From Clostridiales bacterium (GTDB lineage: Bacteria > Bacillota > Clostridia > Saccharofermentanales > Saccharofermentanaceae), in contig JAFWQC010000045.1 in assembly GCA_017509245.1 (NCBI GenBank), forward strand, positions 26,728-90,727: a stretch of 64,000 bases of DNA. The letters run 5' to 3'. The notes below the pieces were generated by a model, which was given only the letters and a program-made list of their open reading frames with translations, made no database searches and was not told where the DNA came from. A program made the position numbers and the translations under genes. This document shows positions 25,292 through 34,819 of the stretch, in pieces (the first letter of the stretch is position 1; the number at the start of each line of letters is the position of its first letter).

Positions 25292-26527
25292 ATGCATGAG
25301 ATCAAGTGCCCGAAGTGCGGCGAGGTATTCCAGGTTGACGAGTCAGGTTATGCGCAGCTTTTAAGCCAGGTAAGGGACGAGGCGTTTGAAGAGGAGCTTC
25401 ACAAGCGCGCAGAGGCCCTTGAACTTAAGAGCAAGGGTGATCTCAAGATCGCTCAGATGGAGCAGGAGAAATCTTTTAATGAGGTTTTGAACGACAAGGA
25501 TAAGGCTCTTGCGGATAAGGAAGTCGAGATCCAGCAGCTCAAGAATCAGATTGCCATGAATGATTCCGAGAAGAAGCTTGCCGTAAGCGATGCCCTCCGC
25601 GACAAGGAGAAGGAGATCGCCGACAGGGATGCGAAGATAATCGCACTCAATGCAAAGCTCAAGAACCAGGAGACTGAGAGCAGCCTCAAGGAGAAGACGC
25701 TGGAAGAGAACTATAAGAACCAGCTCAAGGTCAAGGAAGAGCAGATCAATTACTATAAGGATTTCAAGGCACGCCAGTCCACCAAGATGGTCGGCGAGAG
25801 CCTGGAACAGCATTGCCAGATCCAGTTCAACAGCATACGCACATCCGCTTTCCCGAATGCGTATTTCGAGAAGGATAATGAAGTAAGTACAAGCGGAAGC
25901 AAGGGTGACTTTATCTTCAGGGAAGCTGATGAGGAAGGCACCGAATTCATATCCATTATGTTCGAGATGAAGAATGAGATGGACACTACCGCATCAAAGC
26001 ACAAGAATGAGGATTTCTTCAAGGAACTCGACAAGGACAGACAGGAGAAGGGCTGTGAATACGCGGTCCTGGTATCGCTTCTTGAAAGTGACAACGAGCT
26101 TTATAACAACGGCATCGTTGATGTCTCCTACAAGTATCCCAAGATGTATGTCATCAGACCGCAGTTCTTTATTCCCATGATCACGCTCCTCAGGAATGCT
26201 GCCAGGAATTCCCTCCGGTATCAGAAGGAACTGCAGGTGGTAAGGAACCAGCAGCTCGATCTTGTTAATTTCGAGTCAAACATGCAGGAATTCAAGGATG
26301 CTTTCGGACGCAACTACAGGATCGCTTCAGAGAAGTTCCAGACTGCAATAGAGGAGATCGACAAGACGATCGATCATCTCGAGAAGGTCAAGGCGGCACT
26401 GAAGTCTTCTGAGAACAACTTAAGGCTGGCCAATGACAAGGCTGATGATCTTTCCATCAAGAAGCTCACGAAGAATGCGCCTTCGGTCAGGCAGATGTTC
26501 GATGATCTGAAGGAGGAAGGGGAGTAA
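25292..26527 (+). CDS. DUF2130-family coiled-coil protein with nuclease-like core
   Basis: The 411-residue protein begins with a half zinc-ribbon (CPKCGEVFQV), then a long charged coiled coil at about residues 25-155. The DUF2130 domain follows with GSKGDFIFRE and ISIMFEMKNEMD; this D...ExK pattern resembles a PD-(D/E)XK nuclease core. The motif HKNEDFFKELDKDRQEKGCEYAVLVSLLE is strongly conserved in the family. A second helical region ends the protein. The function is unknown; DNA or RNA processing is inferred from the fold. A strong GGGAGGAG ribosome site precedes the ATG. Confidence 0.8.
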   Translation: MHEIKCPKCGEVFQVDESGYAQLLSQVRDEAFEEELHKRAEALELKSKGDLKIAQMEQEKSFNEVLNDKDKALADKEVEIQQLKNQIAMNDSEKKLAVSDALRDKEKEIADRDAKIIALNAKLKNQETESSLKEKTLEENYKNQLKVKEEQINYYKDFKARQSTKMVGESLEQHCQIQFNSIRTSAFPNAYFEKDNEVSTSGSKGDFIFREADEEGTEFISIMFEMKNEMDTTASKHKNEDFFKELDKDRQEKGCEYAVLVSLLESDNELYNNGIVDVSYKYPKMYVIRPQFFIPMITLLRNAARNSLRYQKELQVVRNQQLDLVNFESNMQEFKDAFGRNYRIASEKFQTAIEEIDKTIDHLEKVKAALKSSENNLRLANDKADDLSIKKLTKNAPSVRQMFDDLKEEGE

Positions 26528-26647
26528 CCGTCTCCTCATACACGACAACCATTGTCCGATAGAGTATAATTATTGCGTTATTTTATTGCGCGTGTTTTAG
26601 CGCGCGCAAGGGAACACAAATTCTGGGAGCGGCGGGTGTAACTTCAG

Positions 26648-27685
26648 GTGGTAAGGAAGGTCTCCAGAAACAGCATAGCGGTTACGGTCTTGGCGGGTAT
26701 AGTTCTCGTTCTTTTTGTCGCAACTGTAGCCGGGCTCCTTTACTACAGGAAGATGATCAAGGATCTTAATGAGGTTCAGGAGGAAGTCTACGAGGAGTAC
26801 ACGAGACTTTATGCCTATATTGCGGAAGATCCCGCCAGTAAGCTTTCCAATAAGATCTACAAGGCCTTCTGCAAATATGCCCTGGACAATGGCTGCTATG
26901 TCGAGATGACGGGTCAGAACCTGTCCACAAACTATTCCAAGGCAGACAGGATCAACATAGCGATCAGCTCCAAGGTTGACGGAATAATACTTGAAGGTGA
27001 CAACTCCGAAGAGACAAGGGCACTCATTGATAAGGCATGGGCTAACGGCATTCCCGTCGTTACGGTCCTGACTGACGTTAAGGATTCAAAAAGACTGAGC
27101 TTTGTAGGACTTAATGACTACAGTGTCGGCGCCGAATACGGAAAAGCGCTTGCCGAACTCCGCGCCAGGGATAATAAGCAGCCCTTAACGGCTTTGATCC
27201 TTTTGGATGCCGAAGAGCGCAACTACGACGACATGATCCATACCGCGATCATACAGGAGGCTTCGGGAAGATATATAACCCTTTCATCAGAGAAGGTTAA
27301 TACTTCAACACCGTTCGCTTCGGAAGAAGACGTTATGAATAAGCTCGATGCGCTGACGAGCATTCCTGATGTCATCATATGTCTGAACGACAGAACAACA
27401 GAGAGTGTTATCCAGTACATCGTCGACAAGAACCTGGTAGGAAAGACTATGATACTGGGTTATTCCGACAGCGAGACGATATTGAAGGCCATTAATAAAG
27501 GCTCGGTATATGCGACCGTTGCCATAGAGGTCAACACTCTGGCAATGCAGTGCGTGAACGCGTTAAACGAGTACAACAATAATAATGCGGAATATGTAAG
27601 TGATTATTTCGTCGCGGATTATATCCTGATAAACACCGGCAATCTCGACAGTTACGATCCGGAGGACAGCGATGAAGCTGGATAA
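26648..27685 (+). CDS. Membrane-anchored periplasmic-binding-protein-like sugar sensor
   Basis: The 345-residue protein has one N-terminal membrane segment (VTVLAGIVLVLFVATVAGLLYY) and a Peripla_BP_4 sugar-binding domain (NIAISSKVDGIILEGDN, IPVVTVLTDV, DVIICLND, LGYSDSETILKAI). The GTG start lacks a well-placed ribosome site, so its exact start is uncertain. It overlaps the kinase gene by 14 bases. A membrane-anchored binding protein encoded just before a LytS kinase is the layout of XylFII-LytS in Clostridium beijerinckii, where the binding protein presents the sugar to the kinase. The same role is likely here; the sugar is not known. Confidence 0.82.
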   Translation: MVRKVSRNSIAVTVLAGIVLVLFVATVAGLLYYRKMIKDLNEVQEEVYEEYTRLYAYIAEDPASKLSNKIYKAFCKYALDNGCYVEMTGQNLSTNYSKADRINIAISSKVDGIILEGDNSEETRALIDKAWANGIPVVTVLTDVKDSKRLSFVGLNDYSVGAEYGKALAELRARDNKQPLTALILLDAEERNYDDMIHTAIIQEASGRYITLSSEKVNTSTPFASEEDVMNKLDALTSIPDVIICLNDRTTESVIQYIVDKNLVGKTMILGYSDSETILKAINKGSVYATVAIEVNTLAMQCVNALNEYNNNNAEYVSDYFVADYILINTGNLDSYDPEDSDEAG

Positions 27686-29156
27686 GTTCCTTTCCAACAT
27701 GAAGATCTCCCGTAAGCTTGTTGCTGTCTTTCTTGCAACATCGGTCATTGCGATGTGCGTCAATCTTTTCATCTACATTAACCTGAATCAGGCTCTGGAT
27801 AAGATCAACTCCGTATTCTCGAGCAACATCAGTCTGAACGAGCTGTCAGACAGCCTGAACCAGACTCACCAGGGACTTACGGGCTATCTGGAAACCAAGG
27901 GAACTGACGATCTCGAGCTCTATTTCGCATCCTACCTGAACGTAAAACAGATGATGAGACTGCTCAACAGCAACGTTACCGATAACAACGTAAAGCTCGC
28001 GGAGCGCGATATCAGGGAAATGCTCGACACTTACCTTAAGACGGCTGACGAAGCAGTCCAGGCAAAGCGAGGCAGGAACATCGATGAATACACTGCAAAA
28101 TATAATGAGTGCACCAGAATAAAGGATTATCTCAACACATATATCTACTCGGTCAACAATGAGCAGTTCAGAACGAACTCGGAAAACTACATGGCGCTCG
28201 TAAATTCATTGAGATATACGGAGATCATGAGCATGCTGATCTTCGCTGTCGCATCCGTCATGAATGTTCTCCTCATAATCATCCTGACGAGTACGATCAC
28301 GAGGCCTTTGACAAGGCTCTCGTCCAAAGCCGAGGAGATCATATCTGCCGGAAGCCCTGAGAATATCGAACCCCTGGAAGTAAGATCCGGTGACGAAGTC
28401 GGTAAGGTTACCATGGCGTTCAACGAGATGCTCGCATCCATCAAGGATTACATCGCGCGTATCAGGACCCAGCTCATTACGCAGAGTGAGATGAAGGAAA
28501 AGAACCTTCTCATGGAGACGCACCTTAAGGATGCGCAGCTTAAGTATCTTCAGTCCCAGATAAATCCTCACTTCCTGTTCAATACGCTTAACGCGGGCGC
28601 ACAGCTTGCCATGATGGAGGGTGCTGACAGGACGGTCGAATATATAAGGAACATGGCTGACTTCTTCCGTTACAACGTAAAGAAGAGTTCCGAGACGGTA
28701 AAGCTCTCCGAGGAGATCGAACTTGTTGATTCATACATGTATATCCTTAACGTAAGATTTGCCGGAGAGATGCTTTTCGAGAAAGACATAGACGAGAGCC
28801 TTCTTAACGTAATGGTTCCGTCCATGATCATCCAGCCTCTGGTCGAGAACTCAATAAAATACGGCATCAAGGACTTAGAGCCCGGCGAGGGCAAGGTCAC
28901 GCTCTCCGTATACCGCGAAGACGGATTCGCCTGCATCAGGGTCAGTGACAATGGTATCGGCACAGATGAAGAGATCATCGAGAAGATCATGAATCACGAG
29001 AAAAAGCCCTCTGAGACGAGAGGCGTAGGAATAACGAATGTTATGTCGAGGCTCGATCTTTACTACAACAACAAGGAAGTTTTCGAGATGAAGAGCCGCA
29101 AGAATGAAGGAACACACGTAACGATAAAGATACCGTTGGAGGACACAAATGTATAA
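27672..29156 (+). CDS. LytS/YesM-type sensor histidine kinase
   Basis: The 494-residue kinase has two membrane helices (about 15-37 and 180-205) enclosing a four-helix extracellular sensor. A HAMP domain (TITRPLTRLSSKAEEI), the His_kinase domain with LQSQINPHFLFNTLN (His phosphorylation site) and an HATPase with QPLVENSIKYGI and SDNGIGTDEE follow. It is coupled to the sensor gene upstream and overlaps the regulator gene by 8 bases. A GGAGG ribosome site marks the start. It should phosphorylate the YesN-type regulator in response to sugar bound by its neighbour. Confidence 0.92.
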   Translation: MKLDKFLSNMKISRKLVAVFLATSVIAMCVNLFIYINLNQALDKINSVFSSNISLNELSDSLNQTHQGLTGYLETKGTDDLELYFASYLNVKQMMRLLNSNVTDNNVKLAERDIREMLDTYLKTADEAVQAKRGRNIDEYTAKYNECTRIKDYLNTYIYSVNNEQFRTNSENYMALVNSLRYTEIMSMLIFAVASVMNVLLIIILTSTITRPLTRLSSKAEEIISAGSPENIEPLEVRSGDEVGKVTMAFNEMLASIKDYIARIRTQLITQSEMKEKNLLMETHLKDAQLKYLQSQINPHFLFNTLNAGAQLAMMEGADRTVEYIRNMADFFRYNVKKSSETVKLSEEIELVDSYMYILNVRFAGEMLFEKDIDESLLNVMVPSMIIQPLVENSIKYGIKDLEPGEGKVTLSVYREDGFACIRVSDNGIGTDEEIIEKIMNHEKKPSETRGVGITNVMSRLDLYYNNKEVFEMKSRKNEGTHVTIKIPLEDTNV

Positions 29157-30744
29157 GCTCATGCTCGCAGATGACGAGGGCATCGTAAGAGAATCGCTCA
29201 AGTTCATAGTAGATAAAGAGTATCCGGGAATTTTCGAGACTTTCGAAGCAAAGACCGGACGACGCGTAATTGAGCTCGCCGATGAGGTGCGTCCTGATAT
29301 CGCATTCATGGATATCAGAATGCCGGGTATAAACGGAATCGACGCCATGAAGGAGATCAGAAGGACCAACCCCAACATCGTTTTTGTCGTCATCTCCGCA
29401 TATGACAAATTCGATTATGCCAAGCAGGCTCTGAATCTGGGCGTTATCGACTACATCAACAAGCCCTTCGACAAGGCTCAGATCGTCGCTGTATTGAAGA
29501 AAGCGATGGAGGAAGTTGACCGTGTCAGGGAGCAGCGTTCAAGAGAACTCGAGATCAAGGAGAAGCTCGATTCGATAGTTCCGATCATCGAGAACGGCCT
29601 TATTCAGGACCTCCTGTCACACGAGCATTTCAATGAAAACATCGAAGAATATAAAAAGCTTCTTGAGATCGATGAGAAATACGGTCTCATGCTTGCCATC
29701 GTGGGCGGCGACCGTGAACCCGGCGGTTACATGCGCGGTGCAGTCCCTGCGAGTGTCAAGACCCAGAAGAATTATGAGACGGTCCTTCTTGTTATTTCCG
29801 ATAACTTCAAGTGCATAACGGGTTCCGTAATGGGCAATAAGATCCCTGTTCTTATCCCGTGTGCGAAAAGTTCCATTACGCCTGAAGAATATCAGAAGAT
29901 AGTCGATTCCGCGAAGAAGACACAGGAGGAGTTAACGGAGGCATTAGGTCTTGATTTCAGGATCGGAATTGGACCCGTAAAGCCCCTTTCTGATATGGCG
30001 GATTCATACAGCGAAGCGCTTTCCGTTCTTGCCACCACAAAGCAGACGGTCGCTGAGAGCGTCGACCTTCCTGAAGGATGCGAATACGATACGGACTATC
30101 CGTTAAAGACCGAGAAAGCTCTCTTTGACGCGATATCACAGGGTGACGTTAGAAAGTCCGCAGAGCAGGCGAGCCTCTTCTTTGACTGGATGGAAAGAAG
30201 TTCCGGCGGTGCGATGAGCGACATCTGTCTCAAGGTCCTCGAGTTCGTGCTCTGGGGTGAGAGACTTGCGTACACCAACGGCGGTCACGTATATCACTTC
30301 ATGTCCAGAAGCGAGTATCTGCCCGAGATCAATTCCATGAAGAGCTATGATGAATTAAGGCTCTGGTTCTTAAGTCACATAGAGCGTGCGGTCAACATGA
30401 TCAACACCGCCAATGCGGCAAAGACCGAAGATGTTGCAGGCAAAGCTAAGAAATACATTGATATGCATTATCAGGAGGATATCTCGCTCGATGATATTTC
30501 CGGCATGTATGACATAAGCCCGTTCTATTTCAGCAAGGTCTTCAAGACACAGACGGGCGTTACATTTACGGATTATCTGACGGGAGTCAGGGTCAACAAG
30601 GCAAGAGAACTTCTTGAGGGTACGAATAAATCAATGAAGGAGATATGTTCTGAAGTCGGATATTCCGATCCGAACTACTTCAGCCGTATCTTCAAAAAGA
30701 ATACGGGCGTTACTCCGACCGAGTATAAGGAAGGCAAAAGATGA
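29149..30744 (+). CDS. YesN-type response regulator with AraC DNA-binding domain
   Basis: The 531-residue protein has an N-terminal receiver domain (MLADDEGIVRES, phospho-Asp in FMDIRMPG, VVISAYDKFDYAKQAL, Lys in INKPFD). A middle region of about 270 residues follows, then a C-terminal AraC-type double HTH (DISLDDISGMYDISPFYFSKVFK and CSEVGYSDPNYFSRIFKKNTGVTPTEYK). It overlaps the kinase by 8 bases and the next lipoprotein by 4. The inverted-repeat array before chvE (31833-31939) is its most likely target. Confidence 0.92.
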   Translation: MYKLMLADDEGIVRESLKFIVDKEYPGIFETFEAKTGRRVIELADEVRPDIAFMDIRMPGINGIDAMKEIRRTNPNIVFVVISAYDKFDYAKQALNLGVIDYINKPFDKAQIVAVLKKAMEEVDRVREQRSRELEIKEKLDSIVPIIENGLIQDLLSHEHFNENIEEYKKLLEIDEKYGLMLAIVGGDREPGGYMRGAVPASVKTQKNYETVLLVISDNFKCITGSVMGNKIPVLIPCAKSSITPEEYQKIVDSAKKTQEELTEALGLDFRIGIGPVKPLSDMADSYSEALSVLATTKQTVAESVDLPEGCEYDTDYPLKTEKALFDAISQGDVRKSAEQASLFFDWMERSSGGAMSDICLKVLEFVLWGERLAYTNGGHVYHFMSRSEYLPEINSMKSYDELRLWFLSHIERAVNMINTANAAKTEDVAGKAKKYIDMHYQEDISLDDISGMYDISPFYFSKVFKTQTGVTFTDYLTGVRVNKARELLEGTNKSMKEICSEVGYSDPNYFSRIFKKNTGVTPTEYKEGKR

Positions 30745-31769
30745 TGAAAAGAGTTATTGCTGTTTTAATGATATTCACACTCCTTCTGTGTTCCGGATGC
30801 AAGACGCCCGAACACAAGGAAGTCACGCCGACGAAGAAGGTCAGCGGTTACACGATAGGTCTGTCCTTTGACTCGTTCGTTATCGAGAGGTGGACAAGGG
30901 ACAGAAATGTTTTCGTATCCGAAGCAGCCAAGTTAGGTGCTGATGTCAACGTGCAGTCTGCGGGCGGTGATGTCCAGACACAGATAGACCAGATCAAGCA
31001 TTTTATCGAGCTCGAAGTCGACGCGATCGTGATAATCACGGCCGATGCCGTGGAACTTGCAGATGTTCTTAAGGAAGCAAAGAACAAGGGCATCCCGGTC
31101 ATTTGCTATGACAGACTCGTAATGAATGCTGATGCGGATCTTTATATCTCTTTTGATAACGAGATGGTCGGAAAAGAGATGGCAAATGCTATTTGTAACA
31201 ATGTTCCGGAAGGCGGAACGATCGTCGAGATCATGGGTCCTGAGTCCGATTACAACGTTGCCCAGGTAATGAGAGGATTTGACAGCATTTGTGAAGAGCA
31301 CGGGATGAACATCACGCTCAAATACAATTGTGATAACTGGAGACCTGAGCTCGCTTACGATTTTGTTAATGATAATTTCGAAGAGATCTCACAGGCGGAT
31401 GCGATAATGTGCGGCAATGATGCGCTTGCGGGTGAAGCAATACATGCCCTGGCCGAAAGAGGTTTTGCCGGCAAGATCTTTGTTACCGGTCAGGATGCCG
31501 ATCTTGAAGCATGCCAGAGGCTTGTGGAAGGTACTCAGCTTGTTACCGTATATAAGCCCGTTGAAAAACTTGCCGTCCTTGCAGCCGAATGTGCCGTAAA
31601 ACTTGCTTCAGGAGATTCGATCAGTGATGCGGACAGATTCTTTGACGGAACGCAGGATATTCCTTACATAGCCATCGAACCTTATGGCGTAACGATTGAT
31701 AACCTGGACAACGTAATCATTGACAGTGGTTTCCATTTAAGAGAAGAGATCTACATGAACGAGAGCTGA
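30741..31769 (+). CDS. Sugar-binding lipoprotein (XylF/Peripla_BP_4 type)
   Basis: The 342-residue protein begins with a lipoprotein signal peptide ending CSGC. Its domain contains IELEVDAIVIITADAVEL, GIPVICYDRLVMNADADLYISFDNEMVG, AIMCGNDALAGEAI and VTGQDADLEACQRL, which place it close to D-xylose-binding proteins. It overlaps the regulator gene by 4 bases, so it belongs to the sensing operon rather than the transport operon that follows. It may be a transport receptor or a second sugar sensor feeding the kinase. Confidence 0.85.
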   Translation: MMKRVIAVLMIFTLLLCSGCKTPEHKEVTPTKKVSGYTIGLSFDSFVIERWTRDRNVFVSEAAKLGADVNVQSAGGDVQTQIDQIKHFIELEVDAIVIITADAVELADVLKEAKNKGIPVICYDRLVMNADADLYISFDNEMVGKEMANAICNNVPEGGTIVEIMGPESDYNVAQVMRGFDSICEEHGMNITLKYNCDNWRPELAYDFVNDNFEEISQADAIMCGNDALAGEAIHALAERGFAGKIFVTGQDADLEACQRLVEGTQLVTVYKPVEKLAVLAAECAVKLASGDSISDADRFFDGTQDIPYIAIEPYGVTIDNLDNVIIDSGFHLREEIYMNES

Positions 31770-31775
31770 GTTATT

Positions 31776-31791
31776 TTTTCGCGCGCGAAAA
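31776..31791 (+). terminator. Perfect palindrome after the sensing operon
   Basis: TTTTCGCGCGCGAAAA is a perfect 16-bp palindrome located 6 bases after the stop codon. It is AT-capped rather than followed by a normal T-tract, so it may be a weak bidirectional terminator or a protein site. Confidence 0.4.
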
Positions 31792-31832
31792 TATAAATAC
31801 TTTACAGCTATATCGGACATTTGTTGAAAATG

Positions 31833-31939
31833 TGGCTAAACTGCCGTATTTAGCACAATCTTGATATTTTTGTGATATGTAACGCAAGATAGTGCTAAAT
31901 TGCCACAGAACCTTATGACAATTAGCCAAAAATATCAAG
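31833..31939 (+). promoter_or_regulatory. Symmetric inverted-repeat array upstream of chvE
   Basis: A perfect 13-bp inverted repeat, CTTGATATTTTTG (31860-31872) and CAAAAATATCAAG (31927-31939), encloses 54 bp. Interleaved with it are four copies of a half-site like KKGCTAAA in alternating orientation: TGGCTAAA (31833), TTTAGCAC (31849), GTGCTAAA (31892) and TTAGCCA (31922). The array ends about 85 bp before the chvE start. It is probably the binding region of the YesN-type regulator or another sugar regulator. Confidence 0.65.
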
Positions 31940-32024
31940 AATGTCGATATGCAACTCCTATATGGGTAATGATAATGTGTACGTGGCAAGGATTGCCGAT
32001 ATTACTTAATAGGAGGAATTTTTA

Positions 32025-33083
32025 ATGTTTAAGAAAATTCTTGGAACAATTATCTGCGCTGCAATCGCATGTGCTGCATTGACAGGCTGCGCCGGTTCCG
32101 GAAAGAAGAAGGTTGGTATCTCAATGCCTACACAGGACCTTCAGAGATGGAATCAGGACGGTTCTTACATGAAGGAGAAGTTCGAAGCAGCTGGCTACGA
32201 AGTTGACCTTCAGTATGCAGGCAACAAGGCTGACGTTCAGCTCTCACAGATCGAGGATATGATCAACACAGGCAGCAAGGTTATCGTTATCGCTGCAGTT
32301 GAAGCTTCTTCACTCGGACAGGCTCTTGATAAGGCTGCTAAGAAGAAGATCCCCGTTATCGCTTATGACCGTCTCCTTATGAGCAATGAGAATGTTTCAT
32401 ACTATGCTACATTCGATAACTACAAGGTTGGTCAGATCCAGGGTGAGTTCGTAAGAGACGCACTCAAGCTTGATTCAACAGATGGCCCTTACAACATCGA
32501 GTTTACAGCTGGTGACCCCGGTGACAACAATGCCGGCGTATTCTTCCAGGGTGCTATGGACGTTCTTAAGCCTTACCTCGATTCCGGCAAGCTCGTTTGC
32601 GTATCCGGTCAGACAGATTTCGATTCTGTTGCTACAACTAAGTGGGATTCCGCTACAGCACAGGCTAGAGCAGAGAGTATCATTGGTAGCTACTCTAACA
32701 AGAACATCGATGCATGGCTTTGCTCCAACGACTCTACAGCTCAGGGCGTTGTTACAGCTCTCGACTCCAGCTACAACAGTGCTGGTAGAAACGGTCAGTG
32801 GCCGATCATCACAGGTCAGGACTGCGACATCGTTTCCATGAAGAACATGCTCGCTGGTAAGCAGACAATGTCAATCTTCAAGGATACACGTACACTCGCT
32901 GAGAGAACAGTTATCATGGTTAACGATATCCTCGCTGGTAAGACACCTGAGACAAACAGCGAATATGACAACAAGGCTAAGCAGGTTCCTTCTTACCTCT
33001 GCGATCCGGTATTTGCTGATATCAACAACTACAAGACGATCCTTATCGATTCAGGTTACTATTCTGAAGCAGATCTTGCTTAA
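32025..33083 (+). CDS. chvE: ChvE-type multiple-sugar-binding lipoprotein
   Basis: The 352-residue protein has a signal peptide ending LTGC. The mature part matches ChvE: KKVGISMPTQDLQRWNQDG, YDRLLMSNENVSYYATFDN, FTAGDPGDNNAGVFFQGAMDVLKPYL, AWLCSNDSTAQGV, ITGQDCD and FKDTRTLAERTV. It captures monosaccharides for the ABC system encoded next. A GGAGG ribosome site precedes the ATG, and codon use is strongly biased, suggesting high expression. A GC-rich GAAA-loop hairpin follows the gene. Confidence 0.93.
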   Translation: MFKKILGTIICAAIACAALTGCAGSGKKKVGISMPTQDLQRWNQDGSYMKEKFEAAGYEVDLQYAGNKADVQLSQIEDMINTGSKVIVIAAVEASSLGQALDKAAKKKIPVIAYDRLLMSNENVSYYATFDNYKVGQIQGEFVRDALKLDSTDGPYNIEFTAGDPGDNNAGVFFQGAMDVLKPYLDSGKLVCVSGQTDFDSVATTKWDSATAQARAESIIGSYSNKNIDAWLCSNDSTAQGVVTALDSSYNSAGRNGQWPIITGQDCDIVSMKNMLAGKQTMSIFKDTRTLAERTVIMVNDILAGKTPETNSEYDNKAKQVPSYLCDPVFADINNYKTILIDSGYYSEADLA

Positions 33084-33105
33084 TCAATAAGCATTATGCC
33101 CTTTG

Positions 33106-33127
33106 CAGGCGGGGGAAACCCCGCCTG
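33106..33127 (+). terminator. GAAA-tetraloop hairpin between chvE and the ABC ATPase gene
   Basis: CAGGCGGGG pairs perfectly with CCCCGCCTG around a GAAA loop. There is no following T-tract, so it is more likely an mRNA-stabilising or partial-termination hairpin that lets the binding protein be made in excess over the transporter. Confidence 0.6.
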
Positions 33128-33227
33128 TATATTGGGGGCAAACCATTTTTTTGAACAAAACTCTTTTCTACAAACAAACTCAAGATACAAAGAAACAAAA
33201 AATTATTACTAGCGAAAGAGGCGACAC

Positions 33228-34817
33228 ATGGCAAAAGTTTTGCTTGAGATGAAAAGCATAACCAAAACTTTTCCGGGCGTTAAGGCTCTCGACAACGTCA
33301 ACCTGAAGGTTGCAGAGGGGGAGATCCACGCGCTGGTCGGCGAGAACGGTGCCGGTAAATCGACATTGATGAACGTTCTCAGCGGTATTTATCCGTTTGG
33401 CACCTATGAAGGCGACATAGTATACGACGGCGAAGTATGCAGATTTCATAAGATCAAAGATTCCGAGAAAAAGGGAATCGTTATTATCCACCAGGAACTC
33501 GCATTGGTCCCTTATCTGACCATCGGCGAGAATATGTTCCTCGGTAATGAACAGGGAAGCAAATGGTGTATCGACTGGAACAAGACCTATGCGGAAGCAG
33601 ATAAATATCTTGAGATGGTAGGTCTTACGGATTCCTCGAAAACACTTATTAAAGATATTGGTACAGGTAAGCAGCAGCTCGTAGAGATCGCAAAGGCATT
33701 GGCTAAGAACGCCAAGCTCCTTATCTTGGATGAGCCTACTTCATCACTTAACGAGACTGATTCAAGAGCACTTCTTGACCTCATGAAGAAGCTCCAGAAA
33801 GAGCAGGGAATGACGATGATCATTATCTCCCACAAGCTCAACGAAGTCTCATATGTAGCAGATAAGATCACGGTCGTAAGAGACGGTTCCACGATCGAGA
33901 CTCTTGATTCAAAGACAGATGATATCTCGGAGACGAGGATCATCAAGGGCATGGTAGGCCGTGAGATTACCGACAGATTCCCGAAGCGTCATGACGTCCG
34001 GATCGGTGATGTCATGATGGAAGTCAACAATTGGACTGTCTATCACCCTGAATTCTCTGAGCGTAAGGTCGTTGACGATGTATCGATCAACGTCCGTTCA
34101 GGCGAAGTTGTAGGTATCTACGGACTTATGGGCGCCGGCCGTACAGAGCTTGCGATGAGTATTTTCGGAAGATCATACGGAATCGGAATCTCAGGCGAGT
34201 TGAAACTCGGTGGACGCCGCGTTACGTTGAAGAGCCCCAAGATGGCTATCAAAGCCGGTCTAGCTTATGTAACTGAAGACCGTAAGGGTAACGGACTCGT
34301 TCTGTCCAACTCGATCCTGAGGAATACCACACTTGCAAATCTCGAAGGCGTCAGCACCGGCGGTATCTTCCTCGATCAGGATAAGGAGACTGAAGTTGCC
34401 CAGGAATATGTTGAGAAGCTCAGAACGAAGACTCCTTCCGTTGAGCAGCTCGTAGGCAATCTCTCAGGCGGTAACCAGCAGAAGGTCCTCCTCGCAAAGT
34501 GGATGTTCGCTAATCCGGATGTCCTCATTCTCGACGAACCTACAAGAGGTATCGACGTAGGTGCGAAGTATGAGATCTACTGCATCATCAATGATCTTGC
34601 CAAGGCAGGTAAGTCTGTCATCATGATCTCTTCAGAACTTCCTGAAGTCATCGGTATGAGCGACAGGATATATATCATGAACCAGGCAAAGATAGTAGGT
34701 GAAATGAAAGCTTCCGAAGCTACACAGGAAAACATCATGGCTTGCATCGTTGGTGTAAGAGGCGAATCCGAGAACGCTGAGTCTGTTAACGCTGACAGCG
34801 TAGGAAGTGAGGCATAA
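33228..34817 (+). CDS. gguA: Sugar ABC transporter, double ATP-binding protein (GguA/MglA type)
   Basis: The 529-residue protein has two ABC domains. The first has Walker [10 protein letters not shown], signature-like region [15 protein letters not shown] and Walker [13 protein letters not shown]. The second has degenerate Walker [10 protein letters not shown], signature [14 protein letters not shown] and Walker [14 protein letters not shown]. This is the CUT2 sugar-importer layout (MglA, XylG, GguA). The C-terminal tail is Ser/Glu-rich. It is followed after 2 bases by the first permease. Confidence 0.93.
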   Translation: MAKVLLEMKSITKTFPGVKALDNVNLKVAEGEIHALVGENGAGKSTLMNVLSGIYPFGTYEGDIVYDGEVCRFHKIKDSEKKGIVIIHQELALVPYLTIGENMFLGNEQGSKWCIDWNKTYAEADKYLEMVGLTDSSKTLIKDIGTGKQQLVEIAKALAKNAKLLILDEPTSSLNETDSRALLDLMKKLQKEQGMTMIIISHKLNEVSYVADKITVVRDGSTIETLDSKTDDISETRIIKGMVGREITDRFPKRHDVRIGDVMMEVNNWTVYHPEFSERKVVDDVSINVRSGEVVGIYGLMGAGRTELAMSIFGRSYGIGISGELKLGGRRVTLKSPKMAIKAGLAYVTEDRKGNGLVLSNSILRNTTLANLEGVSTGGIFLDQDKETEVAQEYVEKLRTKTPSVEQLVGNLSGGNQQKVLLAKWMFANPDVLILDEPTRGIDVGAKYEIYCIINDLAKAGKSVIMISSELPEVIGMSDRIYIMNQAKIVGEMKASEATQENIMACIVGVRGESENAESVNADSVGSEA

Positions 34818-34819
34818 CG

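Noticed and set aside
31875..31895. Catabolite (cre) box in the chvE promoter region
   Set aside because: TGTAACGCAAG lacks the right spacing of the CG core, so it does not fit the cre consensus.
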